Shown here: positions 24,344 through 36,906 of the stretch, piece after piece
Layout: every line of letters begins with the position of its first letter
How positions within the stretch are numbered: the first letter of the stretch is position 1
Source: Euryodendron excelsum
Lineage: Eukaryota > Streptophyta > Magnoliopsida > Ericales > Pentaphylacaceae
NCBI GenBank assembly: GCA_033060915.1
Contig: CM065378.1
Location: 31,570,501-31,634,500 of the forward strand
Length of the DNA: 64,000 bases
Reading direction: 5' to 3'
Translations under genes and position numbers: made by a program
The notes under the pieces: model-generated
What the model was told of the DNA's origin: nothing
Seen by the model: only the letters and a program-made list of their open reading frames with translations
Databases searched by the model: none

Positions 24344-24626
24344 CTGCACATTTCTAACAATAGTCATCATTAATATACCAAAAATACATTCAAAAACTAA
24401 AAATTTCAAAAAGAAGAGAAGAAAAAACAGAGCATCCCATTTAGAATCATCATGATAATTATAAAAAAAATATCCAGACACATGGATTACAATATGCAGA
24501 GATACATCATAATTTATATATGTATTTAGATATACATATGTATGTATAAAAGTATATGTAAATACCAGAGGATCGAAATAAATGCATATATGCATATGGT
24601 ATGAATGTTCTGAAAGAAAACTTTAC
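24344..24626 (-). other. probable 5' UTR intron of pectin acetylesterase
   Basis: On the minus strand a donor aaaag|gtaaag at 24626 and an acceptor tgcag one base before the ATG at 24342 bracket 283 bases. A leader intron would place the promoter upstream of 24650. This is inferred from splice consensus only. Confidence 0.45.
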
Positions 24627-25569
24627 CTTTTCAATTACCAGGAAGAAATCGGGAGGTATGAAACGAATTTACCCGACCTGCCTTGAATTTATTGGAAAAA
24701 CATATGCTTTTCACACCATTTTACCAATGCATATATCAATGGTATACTTATAGATGTCCGCCATCAACCCCCATGGTTCCTTCCATTCATTAATCAAAGT
24801 CCAGTGCACACATACCCACACACACACATTCTATATATCTACAAACAACAAACATAATAATATAGAAACGTTTTTTTCTGCTTAGGAGCTATAATATTGA
24901 ACTCAATGTGCATTTGGGTTTTGCCTCTATAAGCATAAGCAAATTCAAGAGAGACTAAATTAAAATGTTCAGATGGGTACCTGGAACTAGAAGAGAGAGA
25001 GAATATCTTCTCTTATTGAGAGAATCTGAATCGAACCCAGTTCAGTATCTTGATCTTTGGAGCTGTAACAAGCTTGAAACAACAATCCAAGTAATGATAA
25101 ACAATACTGCGACAAAGGGTCCGAGTCCTAGTAGTGTTTACCCAAGTAAGAAGTGCTTTTTTATACACAAACGTATGTATATATATAGATGTATATATAT
25201 ATGTGTGTGTAGAGATCCGACCGACACTCATTCGCTCAAAACCCAGTGCAACAGTTCCCAATCCAACCAAGCACTCCTTCGCTGGAAAGGGAAAGAAAAT
25301 GCCCCTAAAGAATCTTATCGGTTTACGCGCTCTTTGTTTGGTCTGCAATTACTGTGACTGATGGGAGGGCCGTTTGGGAAGAAGGTACCCAAAAATCTCC
25401 AATTTATTACCAAGAATTATTGTTAGGTCAACTATTCTCATTCACATTTAAATTTTCTGGTGAAAGTCATTAAATTTTTGTAATGATACAATTATAACTG
25501 AAGTAGTATTGAAAATTAAATAATGATTTTTACTTCTAAATACAAAAGAATGTAATGCTAAATCAACAG
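24627..25569. other. upstream region of pectin acetylesterase
   Basis: It should contain the leader exon and promoter of the minus-strand gene. Overlapping frames at 24965-25361 on both strands come from low-complexity sequence (gagaga, tatata) and are not convincing genes. Confidence 0.4.
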
Positions 25570-28325
25570 ATTTAATGGCTATAAATTTTATGGGATTCAA
25601 CACAATCAAAAGAAAATATAAATGCAATTGCAATAACTCAACAAACGATAAAAAAATGCAATTACAATCGCTAAAGTGTTATTCCAGCTGTGGTCAAAAC
25701 TATTCAACAAGAAATGCAAATCCTGAAAAAAAATTTGGAAAAACCATTCACCATCTAATTCCAATAAAAGGCCCTATTAAATGGAAAAACGTCTAGTTGT
25801 GAAGTAGTATGAAGTTCTTTCCCACTTATACCTATTTACTATGTGAATTTTTTTTTTCAAATCTCTCCATTTACCACAAATTAATATTCTCATGTAACGA
25901 TCTGATAACAATGATTATTAAAATGTTTGACTATTGAAATTTTTTTCCTACGTAATAGAACATGTATGCTTTCATATTTTTTTTTGTTGTTCATAGTGAA
26001 ATATATTTTCATTAAATCCTCCAAATACATCATTTGATTTTGGCCCTTCGAAATCAAGAATACCGGTTATATATTATCATAGGATGTCTCAAATTAGAAA
26101 GAGTCAAACTCATAAGCTTGACAAATGAGGAACTTAAATCCAACTAGACGCCATTAAATTAAATGAGTTTTCACTAGGTTCCAATATAGAGAGGAGTGTT
26201 AGCATTAGTCGTAAGTGTTGAATATTAGTAATTAAGAGGCATTCTCCTCTACTTCCCATTTACCTTTGTGTACGTGAAAGCTATTGCATTAATCCATTTT
26301 CCAAACAAAGAATCACTCTCTAACTTCTATTGGCTTCTCTTTTTTGTTTTCAGTTCAATGGTTTTTTCTTTTTTTTTTTTTCTTCTTTTTTACATTTCTT
26401 TAGCACCTACAATGATTTGGTAATCATAGGAAACAAAACCACCAACAAGACCATAGTTTTCAACATGGGGAAGGGCCCATATACCTTAAATCATTAAGAT
26501 GGCAACATGCATAGCTGGAAGCATCAACCAGGGCGGAGCCAGCTTGTGTGTATGTCCAATTTTCAAAAAATGCTATTTTTATTTGTATTTTTAAAAATAT
26601 TTTTTTAACTTTTCTACTATGAAATTTTGTAGATGTTCCCGTCAATAGTTTTATTGCTTTAAAGGCTCATGTATTTATCAAATATATAAAGTCATATACT
26701 TCATACTTATAGAAAGAAGTCAAGTATCTTATTATTGATCACAAAAAAAAAATTCTTTGATTGACCATTAATTACAACAAAGGTTTATAGGCTGGAAGGC
26801 TGCAGCTTTGTCACTACAGTCCACTCTCCTCGCATGGCTCGTAGCCTTAATTGATTGGTTTACACAAGGGATAGTAACTCTTCACCTTGATTTTTCAATG
26901 AGCATCTAAAAGCAATATGTGGATGCTTTTCATTTTCATTTTTTTTCCCCGCAATTTTGCTGTTGAACTATCTTTGCCACACGCATCGAGTTATTAGAAA
27001 TCCGATCAAACCATGTTAATTTCATCAGTTCAATTATATTAGTCTTTTCAATTAAATTATGTGGACGTCAATGGATAAACCAAAGTCGACCCATCATAGA
27101 GAAAATGACTTAAAATTTGGGTCATTTGAGTGGCAATGATTAATCCTTATCTACACTTTTGGATGGGAATAGGCTGAATCTCCATCAGTTTAAGGGTCTG
27201 TTTGATACAGCTTTTTTCAAAATTTTTTTATTTTATTTTTTAGTTTATAAGTAAAAAAAAAAAAAATGGTTAGATTTTTTTTACTTTTTTGTTTTTAACA
27301 AGATAAAGTAATAAGAAAAAAAGTTGAGCCAAAAAAACTTTAAAAAAACCCAATCAAATGGACCTAAGTCACAAGTTTGACAGAAAAAGTGCACAATTTT
27401 TGGTTAGCAACGGTTTGACTTCAACCAGGCTCATGTGGCCTTAAGCCCATATGGACATAGACATTACATTTTTTAGTCAATTGAATTAGTCTAGTTGGCC
27501 AGAGCCATTCTTCTTCTTTTTAAGGGTCAAGGTCTGCACTTGTCACTGTTAATAATGCTCAATTCCTAACTTTTGGTAAATATAAAATCTTACCCAAGTT
27601 TGCCCGATTGAGAATAAGTGTGGAATAAGAATGTGTTGCTTATGTAATGTTAACGCTATTCAAGTTCAAGTTATCTGCATTGTATAATGTATTCTTAGGA
27701 GGACAGCGTTACATTTAGTATCACTTATTCTAACAACAGTTGCTACTTAAATGATCCAAGCCTTTTACGAAATTGGTAGATATGGGTGTTTGTCAACCTT
27801 TGAAAAGTTTACTTGCCAGGTGTGCGTCTGAAAAGCCCTACTTTTGATAGGTTCTCTCACGTCATTCAAAAAAAATAATAAAAGAAGTCAATACCTTCTT
27901 TGTTCCCCTTGATAAATTAGCTGATCTGCTCAATACTTGGTATAAAACGAATATAATCCTCCATTACTAATCAAAATATCGAACTCTTGAGAATTTTTTC
28001 CTGCACTTTATTTGGTAGAGAAATGTAAGATTAACCCTAATTAGGCTGTGCCTAATTCTACGGCTTTATGTTCTCTGCTCCTTAAAGTTAGCCAATCCAA
28101 ATCATAGTAAGGATCAACAAAATCAACCCGCTTAAAACTAACAAGAAAATTAGTTATCGCAGATGTTTGGAATCTTAAAAGTGTTTTTTTTTTTGTTTCT
28201 CTATCAACGCCAAATATAAATGTCATTGTTAAATAGTACATCTTGGTAGTAAAACATAAATGTCATTGTTTCATTGCCATAAAATTATGACCAAGACTCG
28301 ACATGGGAGAAGAGGAAAGTTCGCA
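25570..28325. repeat. triplicated unit, copy 1
   Basis: First of three direct copies of a unit that I cannot assign to a gene or transposon. Shared landmarks, in order, are: aaatataaatgcaatt, gattattaaaatgtttgac, ccattttccaaacaaag, gaagggcccatatacc, tggcaacatgcat, gtagccttaattgattgg and taaatgtcattgtt. Copy 1 also carries a Tourist-like MITE at 27194. It joins copy 2 directly near 28325. Open frames in it are broken. Confidence 0.8.
27194..27364. mobile_element. Tourist-like MITE (PIF/Harbinger), 171 bp
   Basis: Imperfect terminal inverted repeats GGGTCTGTTTGATACAG and, on the other strand, GGTCCATTTGATTGGG. It is flanked by TAA on both sides (27191-27193, 27365-27367), the 3-bp target duplication of PIF/Harbinger MITEs. 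Copies 2 and 3 of the surrounding unit have the uninterrupted site agcttaagtcac, at about 29996 and 38747, which proves the insertion. Confidence 0.9.
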
Positions 28326-29498
28326 ATGTATGATTTACATGTCAAAACAAAATATAAATGCAATTACAATAACTCAGCAAAAAAAAAAAAGTTTCAATTA
28401 CAATAGCTAAAGTTTTATTCCAGCTATGGGTTAAAGCTATTCAACCAGAGACGTAAATCATTAAAAAAAAAAAAATTGGAAAAACCATTCAACCATCTAG
28501 TTCCAATGAAAGAACATATTAAATGTAAAAAAAAAAAAGTCTACTAGTGCGATAGTATGGAATTTTTCCCTACTCGTGCTTATTTACCATCTGTCATTTT
28601 TTTTTAAAGTCTCTTCATTTACAGCAAATTAAAATTTTACATATAATAAAATATACATGCCACAATTTAATAATGATAATTATTAAAATGTTTGACTATT
28701 GAATTTTTTTGTCCTATTTAATAATACATGTGTTTTCATGATTTATTTTTTGTTTTGTTTACAGTGAAATATATTTTCATTAAATCATCAGAATACATCA
28801 TTTGATTTTGGCTCTTCTAAAACAAGAATACAAGATATACATTTTCATAGGATGTCCCAACCAAGGGAGAGTAAAACTCAAAAGCTTGACAAATGAGGAA
28901 TTTAAATTCAACAACCATTAATATAGAGGTGTGCTAGCATCAATCATCAGTCATAAGTGTCGGCCGCTTATTGTAACATCAACCGGCGAGTGACCGATAC
29001 TCATATCACCTTTACCATATTAGTATAACAACATTTTTTTTATTTATTATTACATGACTTTGCTCATGATTCGACTTTACCTCCATTAACCTTCGTGTGG
29101 AAGCTATTCTATGAATCCATTTTCCAAGCAAGGAATCACTCTCCTACTGCTATTGGGCTTCGATCTCCTTTTTGCCTTCACTTCAATCTCTTTTGCATTT
29201 TTTGTCTTTCATCCCCACGATGATTTGGTAGTCACGGGAAACAAGAGCACCAAGAAGACCAATATTTTTCAACATGAGGAAGGGCCCATATACCTAAAAT
29301 CATTAGGATGGCAACATGCATGCATATCCAATATCAAAGTCGGTGGGCAAGCTAGTGGCTTGTGCATAGACGGGCAGCCGCCCCTTGAAATTTTCACAAA
29401 AGGCTATTTTTATCTATAATTTTAGAAATAATTTTAAAATTTTCTGCCTTGAGAATTTATAAATGCTCATCTAAGCAGTTATATTCCTTTAAATACCC

Positions 29499-29529
<31 letters not shown>

Positions 29530-31490
29530 CAAATTATACATATATATAGAAATGAAGTATTCTATTATTGATTAAAAAAATCTTTAATTGTGATTAAAAC
29601 AACAGATGGTTTATAAAGTTGAAGGATTCAACTTCGTGCTCATAGTCCATTCCCTTTGCATGGCTTGTAGCCTTAATTGATTGGTTTCCACATAAGAAAG
29701 TGAACTCCAATTTTCTGTCCTTCTACCTAAAAGCATTGTGTGGATGCTTTTCATTTATATCTTCTTTTCCCATTTTATTGTTGGACTATCTTTGTCACAC
29801 GAGCGCATCGAGTAGTTGGAAACCTGATCAATTTTATTTTCATCAATTCAATTATATGTCTTTAGCAATAATTGAAAGCACCAAAGGCTTGTCACGAGAG
29901 ATTTCAATGAATAAATGAAAGAAGATGACTTAAAGTTTGGGTCATTTGAGTGGTGATGATTAATCACTTATCCACTCTTTTGGATAGCAATAGGCAGCTT
30001 AAGTCACTAGTTTGACAGGAAGTGCCCAAAAATTAAAGGTGGATACTCATGCAGTCCAACGAAACTTCGTGAATAAATGTTTGGATTGCAACGTTTTGAC
30101 CTTTCCTTCAACCAACCTCATGTGGCCTTGAGCTCACATGCATGGACATTGACCTTACAACACCTTCTTTAGCCAACTGGGCTATGGTCGATTCAAGTTG
30201 GTTACAGCCCTTCTCTTTCTTAGCTCACATGCATGGTCCATGGACATTGACCTTATAACACCTTCTTTAGCCGACTGGACCCGTCAATAATGTTCGATTC
30301 GATCTTGACTTCTGACAAATGCATAAAACTTCACCCAAATTGGCTCAGTTGACCAGGAGCATGAGCCAAGTATGTAGCAATTATGCAATGTTAACGTTAC
30401 TTGAGTTCAACTTCTTTACATTTTGAAGCATTCTTAAGAAGAAACTACTACACTATTATTAGTCACTTTAAAAGTAACTTAAGTCATACATGTCTTACTA
30501 GAGATTGGTGGATTGTAGGTAGTTATCAGTCTCTGTAAGAGTTTACTTGCTAGATTTGAGTTCCCAGGAGCTTGCTTTAAACAGATTCTCCCACGTCATT
30601 CAAAAAAAAAAAATTAAAAAACACAATATCTTCTTTGTTACCTTTGCTAGATTAGCTGATCTGCTCAATTCTTTGTATAGAATAAATATATTCCCCCATT
30701 AAGATTGAGCATGCAAGCCTTCTCTACAATCATGAAAAGAGCCAAGACGTGGGTCCTATCTCTTAACTCCTAAGTGATTAATCACAATCTCTTACCTCTT
30801 GAGAATTTTGTGCTGCACTTTGTTGAATAGAGAAATGTATGATTGATCCTTATTAGGCTGTGCCTGATTCTCCGGCAATGGATTATCTACTGACTCAAAT
30901 TTATTTAATCCAAATAATAGTAAAGATCAACTAAATCAAATCATTTTTTAGGGAAAAAAAAACAGGACAAAGAAAATTTACGCAGATGTTTGGAATCTTA
31001 AAGTAATGTTTTTCCCCTTAATCAACACCCGATATAAATGTCATTGTTAAACAATACATCTTGGTAGAAAAACATAAATGTCATTGTTTCATTGCCATAA
31101 AATTATGACTTATTAATGTTGAATTTTTTTTTCTTAAGGCCAAGACTGAAGAAAATATTCAATGCAAGATTTGACATTAGAGATGAGGAAAATTTGCAAT
31201 GGTAATGTCTAGGCCTAAACCCATTCTCCATTGATAACAAGATTGGGCTTGGCCCTGGTTCTTGCCTCAATCAAGCTTGGGCTTGCCACACAGGTATGGT
31301 TTGACTACACTTTGGGGTCCTTATTCAATATTGTATTTTTTACATTAAAAAAATCACCCAGAGTTGACTCCACCAAGTAAATAATGAAACTTGCAATAAT
31401 AATTGCACTACAAAAGGGTATAAGTGGTATGAGAGAAGAGGCAAGTAAGCAACCTCACCCCCACTTTTTTATTCAGTGATAGAAGTACGT
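28326..31490. repeat. triplicated unit, copy 2
   Basis: The most complete copy, about 3.1 kb, with the same landmarks as copies 1 and 3 plus a distal part (31140-31490) shared with copy 3 but not copy 1. It has a 102-codon plus-strand frame at 29111-29419 with a hydrophobic N-terminus (residues 8-33). The matching frames of the other copies are stopped, so selection on it looks weak. A second frame, 29700-29918, is partly shared with copy 3. No family was recognised. Confidence 0.8.
29111..29419 (+). other. 102-codon frame in the triplicated unit
   Basis: The N-terminus is a single hydrophobic stretch (residues 8-33) like a signal anchor; the rest is short and polar. The corresponding stretch in copy 3 (36687 onward) keeps N-P-F-S-K-Q and G-N-K-N-T-K-K-T but ends early. 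In copy 1 it is stopped after a few codons. It may be the first exon of a dead gene or chance; I do not recognise it. Confidence 0.25.
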
Positions 31491-31984
31491 GTAGGAATTT
31501 AAAGATATTTCAAAATACAAATTCTACATTTAGTGCTCAAATATAGAATTCTTATTTTAGTTTTTATACAATTATATCGTTTTAATAGTAGTTATATACA
31601 GCTTTCAAAAATTGCCATTTAACATATTTATTTGTTATTGTTTTTGTATGGCCAAATACTTGATTGCATGTTTTTAATGTTATATCATTGGTATTCAATT
31701 TCATATAACAGCCATATATATACATGAATAGTTGTTAAGAGCATTCTTTATGTGATTAAAACTCATTCAATTGTTTGTGACTGAGTAGGGCGTTACAAGC
31801 CGTTGGTATGATCAACGGACACTTGATTCATTCTCTTAATTTTAAGCATACCTCCTCCAGTATATAAGAACTTTTTAGCTTCTTCATTTTTTGGGGGTAA
31901 AAAAAAAAGTGCTTGTTGATTTGGTTTTCTCTCAGTCTTAAACAAAACCAGAGACTCTTCAGTTATATTTTGTATTATATATTT
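31491..31984. other. unassigned sequence before the Copia leader
   Basis: Likely contains the start of the 5' LTR of the Copia relic, including a plus-strand TATA-like agtatataag at about 31859-31868. I could not fix the LTR start because the 3' LTR is disrupted. Confidence 0.4.
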
Positions 31985-32238
31985 TCATTTAATTTGGGTC
32001 GATCAAGAGATGTTTTTTACATTTCTATACTTGCGAGTGCACACTTACGGAGAAGCGATAGTTAAATCCTGAATGGTAAGTTGCCATAACCTGTTGCACC
32101 GAGTCATGTACTTAGAGAGGTGTGATTTATTCTTAAGAACAGTGACTACACGTCTCTCAATAAGTTGTTTCTATGTTTTACAATTTGGGTTAATCTAATT
32201 GTTTTCTTGTAGCAACTTCTTGCCTCTGTTTTCCAACA
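31985..32238 (+). repeat. Copia relic, end of 5' LTR
   Basis: About 250 bp matching 36340-36596 in order (shared: tacttgcgagt, gagaagtga/gcga, gatttattcttaag, ttaatctaattgtt, ttcttgtagca). Both end ttccaaca, giving the CA terminus of an LTR. The gag frame starts 20 bases later. The usual primer-binding sequence GGTATCAGAGC is missing, so a small deletion has removed it. Confidence 0.7.
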
Positions 32239-32257
32239 AGCTTAAGAATAGATAGCT

Positions 32258-33515
32258 ATGGATGCTACCATCGTAAACAAGACCATCCCAGATTCATCCA
32301 AAATTGTGCCATTTGATGGTTCTAACTTCAGGCGTTGGCAACCAAAAGTTTTGATGTTGTTAGAAATTGCTAAAGTTGCCTTCGTATTGACTGATCCAAG
32401 ACCCAAACAAGATTCTGAAATTTATGTTAAGGAAAAGGAAGCTTGGGAAAATGCTAATAAAGTTTGCCGATTAATAGTCTTGAATGCTCTCTGCAATGAA
32501 CCTTTTTTGATGTTTGTTACAATCACAAACATGCAAGAGACATTTGAGATATTCTAGTGAAAAAAATATATTGTTGAAGATGCAAGAATTGAGAAATATG
32601 CTATTAGTAATTTCTTGGATTTCAAAATGACAGAAGAGAAAGGTGTATCATCTCAAATTCATGATTATTATATTATTGTTAACAAATTGTCAAATGAAGG
32701 TATGTCGTTGCCAGAGCCTTTTGTAGCAGGTTCCTTGATAGAGAAATTATCTACTTCGTGAAAAGACTACAACAACAATCTCAAAAACAAGCGGAAAGAC
32801 ATGACCTTAGAAGATGTGGTTATTCATATCAGAATCGAAGAGCAAAATCAAATCAAGGATAGAGTTGAAAAGACCAAGGAAAGCATCTCCAATGCCAACG
32901 TAATTGTGCAAAATGCCAATCCATAAAATAGATTTGGCAGGAAACCAAATCAAAGAACTGACAAGAAGTTCAACCAGATCCAATCTACTGAGTTTAAGAA
33001 AAAAGATAACTATTACGTTTGTGGAAAGCCTAACCATCGGGCTTATCAATGCCGATATTGGAAAGGGGACGATCAACCTGCTAAACCAAGTGCAAATTTG
33101 GTTGAAGCAGATGATATTATAGTAGCGGTCATTTCCAAAGAAAATCTTGTGGCTGGAGCAAATGATTGGTTGGTAGGCTTTGGGGCTACCAGGCACATTT
33201 GTGCTAATAGAAGTGCTTTTACCTCCTACACATCTATAGGGGAAGGAGAGGAACATGTGCTTACGGGTGATTCCAAACCCTCACCCCTTATAGGTAAAGG
33301 AAAAGTCATGCTCAAATTGACTTTTGGTAAAATCCTCTCATTATCTGATGTGCTCTATGTGCCTGACATTTGTTCGAATCTAGTATCTGTTTCATTTCTT
33401 GGTAAAGTGGGGTGAAAGTCGTCTTTGAGAGTGACAAAATTGTAATGACAAAACATGGGTGTTCACTGGCAAAGGCTATTGTGATAATGGTCTGTTTGTT
33501 CTCAATGTTGCTTAA
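32258..33515 (+). pseudogene. Copia gag-protease relic
   Basis: Pieces in shifting frames give a Ty1/Copia gag. The N-terminus (32258-32557) has F-D-G-S-N-F-R-R-W. Next come a degraded middle with E-E-K-G-V-S-S-Q-I, a zinc knuckle C-G-K-P-N-H-R-A-Y-Q-C whose first Cys is changed (near 33015-33050), and a protease start. The protease motif D-S-G-A-T-R-H-I-C reads G-F-G-A-T-R-H-I-C at about 33178, so the catalytic Asp is lost. The similarity ends near 33515 after the pre-integrase segment. Integrase, reverse transcriptase and RNase H are absent. Confidence 0.85.
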
Positions 33516-34916
33516 ATTTTATATGAGTATGCATCTTTATCTTTTACATATTTAACTGATTCATATTATAATATGTATTTAATTGATTGTGTATATATTT
33601 ACATTATTTTGTCGGTTACATTCACGCTTTAATTTTTTGATATATAGCATATGAAATGAAAATTGGATTCTTTATTGCATGACATGTGGTTTTAAAATAT
33701 ATAAATATTACATAATAAAGTGCACTTAATGTTGGGTGAAGAATATGTATTATGCACGGTATTCAAGTGTGGGGATTACAAATTCTTTTAGTATCAATTA
33801 TATCTATTGTTATTACATGTGATAATTAAGACCAATTGAATGATATTAATATTCTATTGTCTACTGACTGTCATATAACATTGGTCTACTATGTAACTTA
33901 CACTATAATCACATCACTCTTAGTTGTATCAGTTTTGTTACATGGTGATACTTGTTCTAATTTAGTATACTCGGGTGGTAGTAATTGTTATAATGTATAC
34001 CTTGGATATTCCAAGATGAGGGGATGCCTTGGATTGTATCCATGATGATGTAACACTTCAAAGGAGTATAAAGAGAATGAGATGCCTTGGAGTTTATCCA
34101 AGAGGAAATTCTTGTCAACTGACGAGGAGAGCCTTGCAAGTTTTCAAAAGGCTTGAATTTTAAAGTTTTGTAAAATATCCATGAATGAAATGATGAATTG
34201 GGAATTGCTAGAAACTGGTTAAAAGTAAAATATTTAAATAGTGCTACCTTGAGAGTCAGAGATGGATTTGTTGAATAAAACTTTGACGAATTCACTTGAA
34301 AAGTAAATTAAAACATCGAGGGGATGAGACTTATGCCTATACAAGAGCCATAAGTGACGGCAACTCAACTTACATGAATGGAGATCTCAAGAAATAATTT
34401 TATATGGGTAATAACAAGTCACTTGGTGGTCTTAAATACTATTATTTTATTTTGAGAGTTCATCCCTATGATGTGATAGTGTAGCTGCAATGTTTAAGGT
34501 TGAGTATATACTTTTAATGAATATCATAGCATAAGAATTTAGGTAGTGTGTCTAATTGTAGTGCACACTTGATAGGTTCACCTATATAGGTGTGGCAGGT
34601 GGCACTTCTTATGAGAGTTTAGGCAGGTCCTCTAAAATACTCATAAATATCCAAGTAGGCGCCCTCCACACCTTTGATGAGAATTTTAAACCGTTTGCAT
34701 TGAGGTATTCAGTGTGTGCATTATAAGTTTGAGTTACGGTACAACCGGTCACGGTTCCTTCATTGTATTGAATAAAATATTGATGAATAATTAATTAAAT
34801 GGAAACCGTTTTGTATTTGACATTGAATGCTATATCTCTGTAATAATGCTTGGAATTATTATTATATATATATATATACTGGTCCTTTATATGTAGAGCT
34901 GATGATCAGTTTATGT
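33516..34916. mobile_element. non-coding tail of the Copia relic
   Basis: About 1.4 kb with no recognisable protein lies where integrase and polymerase should be. As the element keeps gag but no polymerase, it resembles a non-autonomous Copia derivative. The end of this stretch is cut by the Mutator-like element B. Confidence 0.45.
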
Positions 34917-34926
34917 ATGGTTTTTA

Positions 34927-36245
34927 GAGTTCTTTGCCAAAATGACATTCTTTTTGAAAATAATTCTTTATTTAACACTTTCTTAAAAATAATTCATAAA
35001 CTAACATCCTAACATCAACCGTAAAAGAAGTATTTTATTAGTAGACCATTATAATTTGCTAAAATTGTATTTTTACACTAATATTTGAATATCCATTTTC
35101 AAACTTGCCACTTCCTCTAAGGACCAAGGGCAAACTCACCATTATTGTATACTAATGCCCATTGCTTTAAAAGTTGAAACTCAAAAACTGACAGTGAAAC
35201 CTCAATCCATTTGAAAACAAAAGGGAAGACAATCATATAATTCCAAATCGTTGCTTTGATAACTAAGAAACCTAGCTAGGGAAATGCCCTATAATCTTTT
35301 GGGCTTTATAATAAAAGCTATTCACTTCTCTCCTTTCTGCTTCTTGGCAATCAATCATATATTGATGGCAAATTCATATTGATGAAAGACTTGCACTAAG
35401 ATTAGTTTACTGGAACACATAGGCATACACAAAGATAATTTTCGAATCAAGCAATTCAATTAAAACTTGAAAAAAAATTTTAGTGTGATTTTAATTTTTA
35501 TAACATTTCCACTTCTAATTCAATTCATAAACTGGCAGTGAAACTCCAATTAAATTTAAAAATTTTGAATTAATGTCAATTTAATTTGTCATTTTATAAT
35601 TTTTATATCAGTTTGTTGAAACTCCATTTCAATTTAATTTTTAAAATTGTTTCCACCTCTTCCACAGTCAAACACGTGCATCAATTTTGACTCCAGTGAT
35701 TCGTCACCTCCGGAATGATAGATTGATATTATATGTTTGTGTGTATATGTTATAAGTGTATATATGTATGTTTTTGTTTGAGTTTGTATGTATATGTATG
35801 ATGTCCTTTCATTAATTCCTCCTAAATTGCATATATGAATGTGTAAACTAACTTGTGAGCAAGTGAGGGACACAGTGGTGGTGTAGGGCAATGGCGGGTG
35901 GAGGAGAGGAGGAAGAAATGGGGAGGGAAAAAAAAAAAGGAAAAATAGATTTTGAAGGTAGAATTTCTTGAAGTTGTTGGGTTAATATTGTCTTTTCATT
36001 TTTTTATTTTTTTTACTTCCTTTAACAGTTTCACTTTGGAAGAAAACTCAAGGGGATTAAGCATTGCACCTTAAAATGCAAGGAGTTTATATGCAACTTG
36101 CCTAAATCACAAGGGGTAAGAAAGTAATTATCCTTAAATTATTTCTTTTGAAGTTGGTGTCAAGATGTTAGTTTGAGAATTATTTTTGAGAGAGTATTAT
36201 TTTGAGAATTGTTTTGTAGAAGAGTATTTCTTTGGCTAAAAATTC
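34927..36245. mobile_element. Mutator-like element B (non-autonomous)
   Basis: Inverted ends of about 90 bp, 34927-35015 against the reverse complement of 36160-36245, are related to those of element A: both start GAGTT or GAATT and share AAAATAATTC and CTAACA. Perfect 10-bp direct repeats atggttttta flank it (34917-34926, 36246-36255). Its 1.3-kb interior is unlike that of element A and has no transposase. It is inserted in the tail of the Copia relic. Confidence 0.85.
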
Positions 36246-36339
36246 ATGGTTTTTACTTGCGTAAATCAATAAAAAATTTCATACAAGTAGTTTCTGAAAA
36301 AGCTTCCTATCTTCGATTACTCTCTTCTTAATAATTGAT

Positions 36340-36596
36340 ACCTTCATTTGATCGGGGTCAATTAAAGACGTTCATTTACACCTCCGTACTTGCGAGTACA
36401 CGTTTATGGAGAAGTGACAGTTGAATCCTGAAGGGTGCCTCCATAATCTGTTACACTAGGTCACGTATTCAGAAAAAGATGATTTATTCTTAAGGACAAT
36501 AACTATATGCCTCTGTCGATAAATTATTTTTATATTCTACAGTTTTGTTTAATCTAATTGTTTCTTGTAGCATCTTGTTCCCTTCGACTTCCAACA
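36340..36596 (+). repeat. Copia relic, end of 3' LTR
   Basis: Matches 31985-32238 as described there and ends ccaaca. Copy 3 of the triplicated unit begins directly after it. The two LTR ends have diverged noticeably (many substitutions over 250 bp), so the insertion is old. Confidence 0.7.
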
Positions 36597-36906
36597 TAAT
36601 ATATTAGCATAACAAATTTTGTTACATGACTTTGCTCGGGATTTTCTTTACTTCCCAGTAACCTTTTGTGTGAAAGCTATTGTATCAACCCATTTTCCAA
36701 ACAAAGAATCACTCTCCTACTTCTATTGGGTTTCTCTTTTTGCTTTTATTTCAATATTTTTTCCTTTTCGTTATTTTTATGTTTTTTTCACCCCTGCAAT
36801 GATTTGCCAGTCATAGGAAACAAGAACACCAAGAAGACCAGACTTTTCAACATGGGGAAGGGCCCATATACCTAAAATCGTTAGGATGGCAACATGCATG
36901 CATATA

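Noticed and set aside
24965..25361. Overlapping frames of 130, 111 and 75 codons on both strands
   Set aside because: They come from low-complexity gaga and tata sequence in the esterase upstream region, and none resembles a protein.
32807..33256. 149-codon minus-strand frame
   Set aside because: It is antisense to the Copia gag-protease relic, whose plus-strand domains are clear.
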